Source: Marinobacter sp. 1-4A (GTDB lineage: Bacteria; Pseudomonadota; Gammaproteobacteria; Pseudomonadales; Oleiphilaceae). From it: a stretch of 64,000 bases of DNA. Made by a program: the position numbers and the translations under genes. The DNA is taken from positions 171,217 to 235,216 of the forward strand of contig NZ_VCGY01000006.1 in NCBI RefSeq assembly GCF_016597725.1. The letters are read 5' to 3'. This document shows positions 1 to 11,761 of the stretch, piece after piece (within the stretch, counting starts at the first letter, position 1; the number at the start of each line of letters is the position of its first letter). The notes below the pieces were generated by a model. It did no database searches. It worked only from the letters and a program-made list of their open reading frames with translations, and was not told the DNA's origin.

Positions 1-533
1 CGACCGTTCTCCAGATCGCCCCGATCTATATCGTTGCCGTTCGACAGCAACACCGGGCAAGTGGCTTTATCTGCCTCAATGCGGGTGCGATATCGAGCCA
101 TCACATCCGGCCGATCCGGAAAATAAGTAATGCAGCGAAAACCCTCCGCTTCACACTGGGTACAGAACATACCGGAAGATTTGTATAGCCCTTCAAGGCG
201 GGTATTGTTCTGGGGCTCAATCCAGGTCACAACGGTTAATTCGAACTGGGATGGCACACTAGTAATAACGAGATGCTCGCCGGTCTCTTCATAGTCGTTG
301 CCCGCTACCAGCGCCTTACCGTCCAATTCAACTCGCTCAAGCTTGAGGCTATCGCCGTCTAGCGTAAGCGGTGCGGACACTTCTTTAGATTCCGGGTTTT
401 GGCGCACGCTCAATGTGCTGTGGACCCTTGCACCATCATCGTAGAGCTGAAAGCAAAGTTCGACGGTGTCCACCAGATAGGCAGGTACTTTGTATTCGCT
501 CAGGTGAATGGTTTTCGGCTGATTTGTGCGCAT
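1..533 (-). CDS. pepN: Aminopeptidase N, N-terminal part (cut by window edge)
   Basis: The first 177 residues of an M1-family zinc aminopeptidase are present; the rest lies left of the window. The start (MRTNQPKTIHLSEYKVPAYL) and the following beta-rich domain, including a NTRLEGLYKSSGMFCTQCEAE-type stretch and an ITYFPDRPD stretch, are characteristic of gammaproteobacterial PepN. The catalytic GAMEN and HExxH motifs are not in view. In this family the enzyme is cytosolic and removes N-terminal residues from peptides. The ATG at 531-533 fits the known family start. Confidence 0.93.
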   Translation of the reverse strand, partial: MRTNQPKTIHLSEYKVPAYLVDTVELCFQLYDDGARVHSTLSVRQNPESKEVSAPLTLDGDSLKLERVELDGKALVAGNDYEETGEHLVITSVPSQFELTVVTWIEPQNNTRLEGLYKSSGMFCTQCEAEGFRCITYFPDRPDVMARYRTRIEADKATCPVLLSNGNDIDRGDLENG

Positions 534-617
534 TTATTGTCTCCAGATTTCTCAGCCCGAGACCTGTCCAAAGCAGGCACTCGGGTTTTATAAAAGCGGC
601 CGGGAATGGGTGGTTAA

Positions 618-1457
618 TTAAGCACCCATCACCCGGAAACGAACTTCGTAACCGGTAAATTTGCGAATATTGATCACACCGGTGTCGAGTATCAGGTATT
701 GCCCCTTGATACCCTCAAGTATCCCTTCTACTTCCGGTGTTTTATCCAAATTGTGGGTTTTGATTTTCGCTGGCCAGACATGTACCGGGTAAGTCAGGTC
801 AAGCCCTTGCTCGTCGACCTCACGAATAGCACCTTGCCCATGTTCTTCCCGCAGCGCAGCGATATCATCCGTAATGAGGGATAAAATTCTCTGGCGCTCC
901 TGCACAAGATCCAATTCCGGCACATCGCCTTTGAGCATGGCGCGCCAGTTTGTGCGATCCGCAACGTGCGCTTTACAGGCCACCTCAACAAGACCGGAAA
1001 GGTGGCGGGTCGCCACTCTCAGCATGGGAATGGCATCCACCGCACCCTGATCAATCCAGCGCGTTGGCACCTGAGAGCCGCGGGTAATGCCCACTTTTAG
1101 GCCAGACGAGTTGGCCAGATAAACCACATGCTCGATCATGCAGTGGGTTTCACCCCATTCAGGCTCACGACAGGTACCCAAGTGGTAGTGACACTTTTCC
1201 GGGCTCATTATGCAGCTATCACAGGCCGCCAGCTTACGGAAACAGGGGTAACAGAAGCCTTGATTGAAGCTCTTTTTCGTTGTTCGGTCGCAGTTAATAC
1301 ATCGGATTACGCCTTCATAATCGAAGCGTATGGGCTTACCTATGAGATCATTCAATGGCACCCGTTCATCGCCCACAGCTAACGCATAAGACACCGGGTC
1401 GGCAGTTTCGGCAGGCATTTTCCGGAGCCGCCCGGTTACATCTGCAAGGTTGCTCAA
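618..1457 (-). CDS. DUF2797 family protein
   Basis: This 279-residue protein of unknown function matches the DUF2797 family. Near residues 52-95 it has a cysteine-rich zinc-binding-like region (CINC, CYPC, CDSC, CHYHLGTC), followed by a GIY-YIG-like stretch (VVYLANSSGLKVGITRGSQ) that is typical of the family. The C-terminus is beta-rich. Its start overlaps the stop of the upstream YeaC-like gene by 4 bp, so the two are probably translationally coupled. The family name is secure from the cysteine pattern; no biochemical role is claimed. Confidence 0.85.
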   Translation of the reverse strand: MSNLADVTGRLRKMPAETADPVSYALAVGDERVPLNDLIGKPIRFDYEGVIRCINCDRTTKKSFNQGFCYPCFRKLAACDSCIMSPEKCHYHLGTCREPEWGETHCMIEHVVYLANSSGLKVGITRGSQVPTRWIDQGAVDAIPMLRVATRHLSGLVEVACKAHVADRTNWRAMLKGDVPELDLVQERQRILSLITDDIAALREEHGQGAIREVDEQGLDLTYPVHVWPAKIKTHNLDKTPEVEGILEGIKGQYLILDTGVINIRKFTGYEVRFRVMGA

Positions 1458-1747
1458 GACTTAACCTCAACAAACTGGTCAGGATCAATATTGTTACCGC
1501 CTGATTGATTACGCTGCACGCTCGGGTCACATGCGGTGCCAGCCTTACTGCCTCGATCAAGATAGCCCACTCGCTCCTGCTCCGGGATACCATGCAGGTT
1601 CTCGTAGTAGATAACAGCTTCCAGACTAATTTCACGCTGCTGCGGCGTAAGCTTCCGGCCATCGGGCCATTTTCCAAGTTCAATGGACTGGCGCAGGCTC
1701 TGGTAAACGTTAGGGTCGAGTCGCTTGATTAACTCTTCGTAGGTCAT
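1454..1747 (-). CDS. YeaC-like DUF1315 protein
   Basis: This small protein of 97 residues opens MTYEELIKRLDPNVYQSLRQ, followed by a GKWPDGRKLTPQQRE stretch and an AVIYYE motif, as in the DUF1315/YeaC family. Function is unknown. The C-terminal 30 residues are polar and low in complexity. It is the first gene of a two-gene unit with the DUF2797 gene (4-bp overlap). Its promoter must lie in 1748-1830, where a Fur box faces the opposite way, so iron could influence both directions; that is inference. Confidence 0.82.
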   Translation of the reverse strand: MTYEELIKRLDPNVYQSLRQSIELGKWPDGRKLTPQQREISLEAVIYYENLHGIPEQERVGYLDRGSKAGTACDPSVQRNQSGGNNIDPDQFVEVKS

Positions 1748-1791
1748 CCGGTTCTCCTGAACAAACCTTCATAAAAAAGTAGAGGAATCGT

Positions 1792-1825
1792 TTGACAGAT
1801 ATAAACGATAATGATTATCATTGCT
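1792..1825 (+). promoter_or_regulatory. Promoter with overlapping Fur box
   Basis: A consensus -35 (TTGACA, 1792-1797) is followed after 18 bp by a -10-like TATCAT (1816-1821). A Fur box covers the -10: GATAATGATTATCATTGCT at 1807-1825 contains the perfect 13-bp palindrome AATGATTATCATT at 1810-1822. Only the last three bases and the central base differ from the classical 19-bp consensus. Transcription would start near 1828 and be blocked by iron-loaded Fur. Confidence 0.8.
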
Positions 1826-1827
1826 CT

Positions 1828-1914
1828 ACCAAATGACGACGGTCGTATCATTTGGTCTCTCTCATCAGGAGCAATTTGCTTCTTTTATACCCCACCTCTG
1901 GTGGGGTTTTTTTA
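1828..1914 (+). ncRNA. Candidate Fur-regulated small RNA (RyhB/PrrF-like role)
   Basis: About 87 nt separate the predicted start from the end of a Rho-independent terminator. No convincing ORF lies here and neither neighbour is on this strand. The 5' part folds into a stem (ACCAAATGA at 1828-1836 pairing with TCATTTGGT at 1847-1855). A single-stranded pyrimidine-rich middle follows (CTCTCTCATCAGGAGCAATT and a TTTGCTTC stretch), recalling the seed region of RyhB, and then the terminator hairpin. A Fur box on the promoter plus this size and shape match the logic of RyhB and PrrF. There is no long sequence match to either, so this is an analogue by inference. Confidence 0.62.
1890..1914 (+). terminator. 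Rho-independent terminator of the candidate sRNA
   Basis: The stem CCCCACC (1890-1896) pairs with GGTGGGG (1900-1906) around a 3-nt loop and is followed by seven T on the plus strand. The T-tract is on the plus strand only, so it does not serve the minus-strand rhomboid gene, whose last codons overlap the T-tract. Confidence 0.85.
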
Positions 1915-2775
1915 TGCTTGCCGCTTCTTACGTGGCGGCAAAATAGCGGCTACGGCCAAGCCCGCGACAAACCCGCCTAAATGCGCTTCATTTGCCATTC
2001 GGCCTAGCCCTAGCATTTCGGGCAAAGGGGTGAAGCCAATGACCATCCACACTACAGCAAAGGTTACCAACGCTGGCGGGAACTGGAACCTCGGTACTGA
2101 TCGTTGGCTTAGCCAGCAATAGCCCAGAATGCCATAAACAACGCCCGAAAGACCGCCAAAAAACGGTCCCGAAACGATGTATTGCAAGCCGTTGGAGAGA
2201 AGACTGGTCACTATAAAAAGCGATACCAACCGGCCACGACCGTCAAACCATTCAATTTGGCTTCCCAGAAACCATAGCATCACGGAATTGAAAATAATGT
2301 GAGTCCAACTGAAGTGCAGGAAGTCAGGGGTAAAAAGCCGCCAGATCTGGCCGCTAACAAGCGTTGCGGCAAGCGCATCGATGCGGCTGGCAATAGTGCC
2401 CCAGTCGTAAGCCCTAGGGTCGACAATGAGCAAATTAGCCGTGAGCTGATTACTGCCGAGACCCGTAAACCAGGCCATCAGCACGCCAAGCACAATGATC
2501 CCCAATACCAGAGGTGCATGGCGCGGAGAGGGCTGCCAACGTCCAGCCACAAACACCGGCGAGTGATTCTGTTGCTCAACCGCCTGTCGAATGCCGGGCT
2601 CGGCAAGGAATCGCTCAAGCGCTTCCAGAACGGGTTCGGCATGCTCGGAATGTTCCAGCCACAATACCTGAAACCCGCCCTCTTCACTGATTCGGTGAGG
2701 AACGCCTTGGCTTCTCAACCACTGGCTGAACCCGCCAAGATCTACACTGATATCCAACTGCTTTACTCGGTACAC
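1912..2775 (-). CDS. glpG: Rhomboid-family intramembrane serine protease
   Basis: A 287-residue protein with an N-terminal cytosolic domain like that of GlpG (residues 1-70), then about six membrane segments from residue 80 on. The catalytic serine sits in GGLSGVVYG (about residue 210), the catalytic histidine in NEAHLGGFVAG (about 265), and the HIIFN motif of helix 2 is present. The enzyme cleaves transmembrane helices within the inner membrane. It stands alone between the candidate sRNA and a metallophosphoesterase. The symbol is by domain architecture; substrates are unknown. Confidence 0.9.
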   Translation of the reverse strand: MYRVKQLDISVDLGGFSQWLRSQGVPHRISEEGGFQVLWLEHSEHAEPVLEALERFLAEPGIRQAVEQQNHSPVFVAGRWQPSPRHAPLVLGIIVLGVLMAWFTGLGSNQLTANLLIVDPRAYDWGTIASRIDALAATLVSGQIWRLFTPDFLHFSWTHIIFNSVMLWFLGSQIEWFDGRGRLVSLFIVTSLLSNGLQYIVSGPFFGGLSGVVYGILGYCWLSQRSVPRFQFPPALVTFAVVWMVIGFTPLPEMLGLGRMANEAHLGGFVAGLAVAAILPPRKKRQA

Positions 2776-2834
2776 AATCTACCTTGCCTCGCGGGATGTT
2801 CAGATTAATGACCCACACTACTATTGCTTAGCAT

Positions 2835-3854
2835 TTAGCGTGCGACACTGTCCTCACTGGTGGGATAATCCGGGGAGTCTTGATGATCCCGAGCAACGTT
2901 AACCCATACGAACTTGTCGCGGGAAAGTTCTCGCTCGCCATCCATTCGGTAGGCTACCAGTCGGCCGTATTTTACTGCGCTGAAATCAATGCATGCGACG
3001 TTGGATTTTAACGGAGCAGGTTCACTGTCCATCCAGTAATGCCCCACAAACACCGGTGGCGCGTCCAGCGGATAGCTGATTAACTGCTTGCGTTCGTCCT
3101 CGGTGAGTACGCGGTTGGCCACCTCAGGCGGCAAAGGATCTGGCTGAAACACAACATCTGCATAAGTACGAGGATTATCGGCCCAGAACTTGGTGCGGAA
3201 GAACTCTCGAACGTAGCCGTCTCGCCCCGTTATTTTCATACCCGGAGGAAGGCGCAAATCCGTTCCACGCAACAAGGTGTCCATTACCTGACCGGCAAAT
3301 GAATCGATTGCTGCAGACGCATGAAGAAAATCCTCGTCAATGCAGGCGCCACCTTGTACTTGCTTGAACTTCCGGATGAGCTCGTCATCCCAGCAGGCGT
3401 GCACCGCACGGAAATCGTCTTCCTCGATGAATAGAGGAATCGTGTAAAACCACTCGAGGAAATCGTTCCATTCATGGGGGTAGGCGTCGAACTGCTCCAG
3501 CGTTTCCCGAATCAGTCGGTCGTGCCTCGGGTTGTGCTCGCGCAACCAGGTTTTATCACTGCCCGCCCTGGCCCGCGTGCAGTAGCCCAAAGCATTATAT
3601 TCGTGGTTTCCCATGACAATACGCGCCGAACCGCGTTCAACCATATCCCTAACCAAATGCAGAGCTTCACGAATTCTCGGGCCGCGATCAATAATATCGC
3701 CGATGAATACAGCCTGACGCTGACGATGCTGGTAAACACCGTTTACCTTGCTGTATCCCATCTGCTCCAGCAGCATCGCGAGGGTGTGTGCACAACCATG
3801 GATATCGCCGATGATGTCGTAACCACGACTTGCAGTATGATTATTTCCAGCCAT
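2835..3854 (-). CDS. Calcineurin-like metallophosphoesterase
   Basis: A protein of about 339 residues with the ordered metal-binding motifs of the PPP-type phosphoesterases: GDIHG near the start, GDIIDRGP about 35 residues later, GNHEYN near residue 87, and a late GHYW. It resembles bacterial ApaH/PrpE-type serine/threonine or dinucleotide phosphatases, but substrate cannot be read from sequence. The ATG at 3854 is preferred over a TTG two codons earlier; either way the gene abuts the nadK stop, so the two probably form an operon. Confidence 0.88.
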   Translation of the reverse strand: MAGNNHTASRGYDIIGDIHGCAHTLAMLLEQMGYSKVNGVYQHRQRQAVFIGDIIDRGPRIREALHLVRDMVERGSARIVMGNHEYNALGYCTRARAGSDKTWLREHNPRHDRLIRETLEQFDAYPHEWNDFLEWFYTIPLFIEEDDFRAVHACWDDELIRKFKQVQGGACIDEDFLHASAAIDSFAGQVMDTLLRGTDLRLPPGMKITGRDGYVREFFRTKFWADNPRTYADVVFQPDPLPPEVANRVLTEDERKQLISYPLDAPPVFVGHYWMDSEPAPLKSNVACIDFSAVKYGRLVAYRMDGERELSRDKFVWVNVARDHQDSPDYPTSEDSVAR

Positions 3855-3856
3855 GA

Positions 3857-4741
3857 TCAACTCGCTGCTATTTCATTTGCCCAACCAAGCTTATCGCGGC
3901 AGGTGGCGTAAAAATTGTGGTCTGTGGGATGAATCAGCCGAATTTTGAAAGGCTTTTTGGCGATGCGAATGATGTCGCCCGGCGCGCAGGCAATGTTCAT
4001 CTGGCCATCAAAGCTAATTTGCGGGTAGGTTTCGTTGGTTTCCCCAATAACCAGCTTTATCTCGCTCTTTCCATCCACCACAATTGGGCGGCTACTAAGG
4101 GTGTGCGGGAACATGGGTACTAAAACAATGGCATCCAGCTTAGGGTGCATTATGGGACCACCCGCAGACAGTGAGTAAGCGGTAGAGCCGGTGGGGGTCG
4201 AGACAATCAGGCCATCCGAGCGTTGGCTGTAAACGAAGTGGCCATCAACATAGAGATCAAACCCAATCATTCGGGTAGATTTGCCTGGGTGTAGCACCAC
4301 GTCGTTCAAAGCGGTACCAAAACCCAACGGTTGCCCGTTGCGTTCTACATTACCGTCGAGCAAAAACCGAGTTTCTTCAATGTATTCACCCTCAAGTACC
4401 TTACCAAGGCGCTCTTCCAGATCACCGGGTGAAATGTCGGTTAGAAAACCCAGCCGCCCCCGGTTTACACCGAGCAATGGAATTTTGGACTTGGCCAGTT
4501 CCCGAGCCGCGCCCAATAAACTTCCATCACCTCCTACCACAATAACCAGATCGCATATTTCCCCAAGGAGCTTTTTGCTGGCAACCTGCAAACCGTGGCC
4601 GGGCAGCATGCTGGCAGTGTCTTCCTCAAGAATAACGTGATAGTGGTTGGCGACCAGATATTGTTTTAATTGGCGCAGAGACTCGACAACTTTCACGCTG
4701 CCCATGCGGCCAATAACGCCTATATTTCTGAATTGATCCAT
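3857..4741 (-). CDS. nadK: NAD kinase
   Basis: A 294-residue cytosolic enzyme that phosphorylates NAD to NADP. The GGDGS motif (in VIVVGGDGSLLGAARELA) and the long conserved TPTGSTAYSLSAGGPI segment are both present, as is the family-typical start MDQFRNIGVIGRMGS. I chose the ATG at 4741 because the 12 upstream in-frame residues do not resemble the family. The gene is immediately upstream of the phosphoesterase. Confidence 0.95.
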   Translation of the reverse strand: MDQFRNIGVIGRMGSVKVVESLRQLKQYLVANHYHVILEEDTASMLPGHGLQVASKKLLGEICDLVIVVGGDGSLLGAARELAKSKIPLLGVNRGRLGFLTDISPGDLEERLGKVLEGEYIEETRFLLDGNVERNGQPLGFGTALNDVVLHPGKSTRMIGFDLYVDGHFVYSQRSDGLIVSTPTGSTAYSLSAGGPIMHPKLDAIVLVPMFPHTLSSRPIVVDGKSEIKLVIGETNETYPQISFDGQMNIACAPGDIIRIAKKPFKIRLIHPTDHNFYATCRDKLGWANEIAAS

Positions 4742-4878
4742 GAAGCTTCCTGTAATGTCGGAATACGGTTTAAACAACCAAGCCCGCTCTCACCCATAAC
4801 TATCTGAGCTACAGTCTACCCAAAGTCACCCGGATACTGAAAAGAGTTCTGGCATATGCAATAGGTGGGGCATTATTT

Positions 4879-6123
4879 TTAAGGCTGATGGTTCTCACAA
4901 CGATTGTCGATTCCCGGCCGAAAGTCCCCAGGCTGACTGACGCGCAACAGTGGCTCGCCGCAAGGTTCTTCGTTCTCGATACAATACTGGCAAACCGGAT
5001 TCTCGTAATGGGCGAGCCACTGCAGATACGCTGGTTCGTTCATGCCACAGCGCTCAGCAGCATAGGCTGTCGGGTTGCTAAAGTAGGTTTCAATATCTTC
5101 GTAAGGTAGCGTCAAATGCCCCACACCCGGGCGATAGGCCACTAAAAATACGGACTCTGCTTTTAGGTGGCCCATCACCGTATTTTCTGCCGGTTCCCGG
5201 CTTCGAAGCTCATGTACTTCCTGCTCCAGAGCAACAAGCTTCTCATCTCTGTATTCCAGCTCACGCTGCTTGCGATCTAGCTGTTCGCGGAGCAGGACCA
5301 ATTCGGCAATGGCCTTGGCATCTTCCCGGTCTTTCCCCGCCCCGTTGGACTCAACTTGCTCCTGCATGCTCAGGTATTGCTGGTTACGCTCAGCCAAACG
5401 TTGCTTTAATTGTTCATTGCTGTGACGTTGCCGCTCGTACTTCTGCTCCAAATCATCAACCTGAGTGCGCAATGCTTTAAGCTCAAGCCGGTGCTCTCGC
5501 TGAACATCGGAAAGCACATCCCGATGCACGCTTTGCAGGGTTTTAATGCGCAAGCGCTGTTCGCGAATTAATTGAGCCAAGCGGGCCCGGTCAGCGCCAA
5601 TGCGCGATTCGTCATCCGGAGCGGGCTCGTTCTCTCCGGCTCGTAGCACCGGGATATTTTCTTCTTCGGGAGGCACGTGGCGGAATTTCAACGCATTGGC
5701 GCTGACAGTTTTGCGGATAAGTTGAAAGTGGTTGTTTCCCGGCGTCATGTCCGGGTCCCACAATTCAGAGGCGTAACTGGGCTTTGGGCACAGGCTGCGA
5801 CATACGAGGCGAATAGCGCCGCCCCCCATATCTGGCCCTTTTGCACCCATGCGAGCAAGCTCTTCGATGGGCACACTCCAGTTGCTGTCTGCCCTGCCTT
5901 CCTCATCAAACCAAATACGGAAAAACACAAGGGCGCGCACCAGAAGATCACTACTTAGGTCCACCAGAACGGCTTTCACATCGGTTTCAGCAAGGTCCGA
6001 CAGTCCAACATAGCCATCAAGGAAAGCACCAAACTCGCTGGCACGCATCTGCCGGGCCACCTGATTACCTTCGATAAAGAATACGGCCGAATAATCATCG
6101 GTTGCCTGACCGGCAGGTACCAT
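4879..6123 (-). CDS. Coiled-coil protein of unknown function
   Basis: A 414-residue soluble protein with no signal peptide. Residues 1-150 form a globular domain. Residues about 180-320 are a long heptad-rich coiled coil, dense in Q, E, R and L. The last 90 residues form a second small domain with a CQYCIENEEPCGEP cysteine cluster that could bind metal. I do not recognise a named family. It is transcribed alone, between nadK and fadH. A structural or scaffold role is possible but unproven. Confidence 0.7.
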   Translation of the reverse strand: MVPAGQATDDYSAVFFIEGNQVARQMRASEFGAFLDGYVGLSDLAETDVKAVLVDLSSDLLVRALVFFRIWFDEEGRADSNWSVPIEELARMGAKGPDMGGGAIRLVCRSLCPKPSYASELWDPDMTPGNNHFQLIRKTVSANALKFRHVPPEEENIPVLRAGENEPAPDDESRIGADRARLAQLIREQRLRIKTLQSVHRDVLSDVQREHRLELKALRTQVDDLEQKYERQRHSNEQLKQRLAERNQQYLSMQEQVESNGAGKDREDAKAIAELVLLREQLDRKQRELEYRDEKLVALEQEVHELRSREPAENTVMGHLKAESVFLVAYRPGVGHLTLPYEDIETYFSNPTAYAAERCGMNEPAYLQWLAHYENPVCQYCIENEEPCGEPLLRVSQPGDFRPGIDNRCENHQP

Positions 6124-6144
6124 TACAGACTCCCCAAAATCAAA

Positions 6145-6189
6145 AGACTCTCTGGCAGACTAAGACTTTATAGTCTAGTCAGAGAGTCT
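6145..6189 (-). terminator. Terminator downstream of fadH
   Basis: A perfect 10-bp outer stem (AGACTCTCTG at 6145-6154, CAGAGAGTCT at 6180-6189) with an inner AGACTA/TAGTCT stem is followed on the minus strand by a T-rich tract (TTTTGATTTT). It ends fadH transcription before the coiled-coil gene. Confidence 0.8.
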
Positions 6190-6223
6190 CCGATGCATAG
6201 GAAAAAACTACAATGTTTTGTGA

Positions 6224-8356
<2,133 letters not shown>

Positions 8357-8440
8357 CTAAAGTACCCATGCAGGTTGCGTTCAACAATATCCCTGAACAA
8401 CAATATATTATCCTAAGAAAACAGCGCGTGACGAATCGAC

Positions 8441-9493
8441 ATGAAACCAGCACACCTTCAGCCCTTTTCAAACCGTCACCCGCTCGGTGACATCAGCGTG
8501 CTCCACATTTCGGTATTGCTCCGGGCTGCTGAAGCCGAAGGCGTAAACGCGCAGGAACTGGCCCGCCACTTTCAGCTCAGCCCACAAACTCTTACGTCCG
8601 CTGAGGCTCGAATCAGCATTCCGCGCTTTATGAGACTTGGGCATGCAGCGATTCAGGCCTGCGGCAACGCCACATTGGGGCTGCGCACTGGCGCCTTGAC
8701 CAGACCTGTAGATATGGGATTGCCGGGCATTGCAGGTGAGTGCGCCAATACCGTGGGCAACGCTATACAAACACTTATTCACTATTCCCTACTGACCAGC
8801 CGGAATAGCCGTGGAACACCCACCGCAGATCCCGAAAAACGGCTCATTCAGTTTTATTCCATTCAACCCTACAACGCATTTAATTATTTCGTTGTTGACT
8901 CAGTGCTAAGCGCCTGGACTCAGTTTCTGCGAACCGTGAGCGGGCAATGGGATGTGCTGGAGAAAGTCTGTATTGAATACCCTTCTACCGGCATGGATGA
9001 GCTTTATGAAGCCTGGTTTCGTTGCCCGGTTCAGTTTGGGGCAGCCACAAATAGCATAGCGGTACGTCAAGATATTTGGAGCCAGACAACCCTACTGGCA
9101 CAACCGGCCATGCACGAGAAACTGCTGCTATTGTGTGAAACGGAATTGCGCGATATCCAACGAGGGTGGACAACCGGGGACAGGGTAAAGAGCTTACTAA
9201 CGCCTTTGTTTCGAGGAGAAACACCGAGCCTTGAGACGATTGCGTCAAAACTTGGAGTTACGCCTTGGACACTGCAACGACAACTTGCCTCTGAAAACAC
9301 AGGCTTTAGAGAACTGATGGACGATACCAGAAAACAGTTGGCGCGGGACTATATTCGGGAAACAGAAACATCGTTATCAGAAATCGCTTGGCTACTGGGC
9401 TTTTCCAACCCGGCGGCATTGCACAAAGCTTACCGCCGTTGGTTTGAAATAAGCCCGGGGGAGCATCGGAAACAGTTCCGGGCCACCCCGTAG
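8441..9493 (+). CDS. AraC-family transcriptional regulator (AraC-type N-domain)
   Basis: A 350-residue regulator. Residues 20-215 match the arabinose-binding-like domain found in OruR/ArgR-type AraC proteins (GMGLPGIAG-like segment MGLPGIAGECANTVGNAIQT). The C-terminal 100 residues carry two helix-turn-helix units with the signature ISEIAWLLGFSNPAALHKAYRRW-type sequence. It is divergent from fadH, 147 bp apart, so control of fatty-acid oxidation is a fair guess. The effector is unknown. Confidence 0.88.
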   Translation: MKPAHLQPFSNRHPLGDISVLHISVLLRAAEAEGVNAQELARHFQLSPQTLTSAEARISIPRFMRLGHAAIQACGNATLGLRTGALTRPVDMGLPGIAGECANTVGNAIQTLIHYSLLTSRNSRGTPTADPEKRLIQFYSIQPYNAFNYFVVDSVLSAWTQFLRTVSGQWDVLEKVCIEYPSTGMDELYEAWFRCPVQFGAATNSIAVRQDIWSQTTLLAQPAMHEKLLLLCETELRDIQRGWTTGDRVKSLLTPLFRGETPSLETIASKLGVTPWTLQRQLASENTGFRELMDDTRKQLARDYIRETETSLSEIAWLLGFSNPAALHKAYRRWFEISPGEHRKQFRATP

Positions 9494-9544
9494 CCAACAA
9501 AGGTAATAGCGACCCCAAGCGGCAGAGCGCATCGGGGATTAATA

Positions 9545-10384
9545 TTATTTGTTCAAGTGCTCAGCATGAAAGCGCAGGTGTTCACCAATGAAGCTGGCAA
9601 TGAAGTAATAGCTATGGTCATAGCCTTCGTGGCGATTCAGAGTCAGTGGATAACCACTCACCTTCGCTGCAGCCTCCAGCGCTTCCGGCTTGAGCTGCTC
9701 AACCAGAAAGTTATCGGCTTCACCCTGATCTACCAGCGCAGGCACAAACTGCGTGGCGTTCTTCATCAACAAGCTGGAGTCATATTCAGCCCAGCTGTCG
9801 GGATCATCACCCAGATAAGCAGCGAATGCCTTCTTTCCCCAGGGGCAATCTACCGGATTACTGATCGGACTGAAGGCCGATACCGACTGAAAGCGCTCGG
9901 GGTTGCGCATCGCCAGCACCAGAGCACCGTGACCACCCATAGAGTGACCAAAAATTGACCGCTTATCATTCACCGGGAAAACAGACTCGATGAGATTCGG
10001 CAATTCGTTCAGCACATAATCGTACATGCGGTAGTGCCGGTTCCAGGGTGCCTGAGTGGCATTAACATAGAACCCTGCGCCTTTACCTAAATCGTAGGCT
10101 TCGTCATCGGCCACATCGTCACCGCGAGGGCTGGTGTCAGGGGCGATAATAGCAACGCCCAACTCAGCAGCCATTTGGTGAGCAGCCGCTTTTTGCATGA
10201 AGTTTTCATCGGTGCAGGTTAAGCCAGACAACCAGTATAAAGCAGGAACCTTGTTACCGTTGGCAGCCTGCGGCGGCAGATAAATAGCGAATCGCATATC
10301 GCAATTCAATGTGTCTGAGTGGTGACTGTACTGCTTGTGCCAGCCACCAAAGCTTTTGTTTCGACTAAGATTCTCAATATTCAT
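9545..10384 (-). CDS. fghA: S-formylglutathione hydrolase
   Basis: A 279-residue esterase-D-family hydrolase that splits S-formylglutathione into formate and glutathione, the second step of formaldehyde detoxification. The nucleophile elbow GHSMGGHGAL is at about residue 146, the family stretch SGLTCTDENFMQKA near residue 54, and the catalytic His is in GYDHSYYF near the end. It is the second gene of an operon with the dehydrogenase upstream (53-bp gap). Confidence 0.95.
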   Translation of the reverse strand: MNIENLSRNKSFGGWHKQYSHHSDTLNCDMRFAIYLPPQAANGNKVPALYWLSGLTCTDENFMQKAAAHQMAAELGVAIIAPDTSPRGDDVADDEAYDLGKGAGFYVNATQAPWNRHYRMYDYVLNELPNLIESVFPVNDKRSIFGHSMGGHGALVLAMRNPERFQSVSAFSPISNPVDCPWGKKAFAAYLGDDPDSWAEYDSSLLMKNATQFVPALVDQGEADNFLVEQLKPEALEAAAKVSGYPLTLNRHEGYDHSYYFIASFIGEHLRFHAEHLNK

Positions 10385-10437
10385 TGCAATCTCCCTGATA
10401 GATGGTCGCCTGCGCCATACCCAAGCGACCCTCCTCG

Positions 10438-11589
<1,152 letters not shown>

Positions 11590-11761
11590 TCAGGCAGAAT
11601 GCTTCCGCCATGTTGATAGAAGCATTATATTATTTCCAGACGCGTAGATAATCCCACAAACCGGCAATTCACTTTTACTAATACGTAACAATGATAAGCT
11701 GTATGGCCGTCTTACGTATATCTTTACCCGCCATCCACACAACAACTAGAAGGAGAAAATT

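Noticed and set aside
556..585. Hairpin CCCGAG ... CTCGGG between pepN and the DUF2797 gene
   Set aside because: Its T-rich side is on the plus strand, where no gene precedes it; on the minus strand it has no T-tract. Too weak to call.
1811..2122. Plus-strand ORF of 103 codons over the sRNA and rhomboid end
   Set aside because: It runs antisense into the rhomboid gene, starts within the Fur box, lacks a ribosome site and shows no family resemblance.
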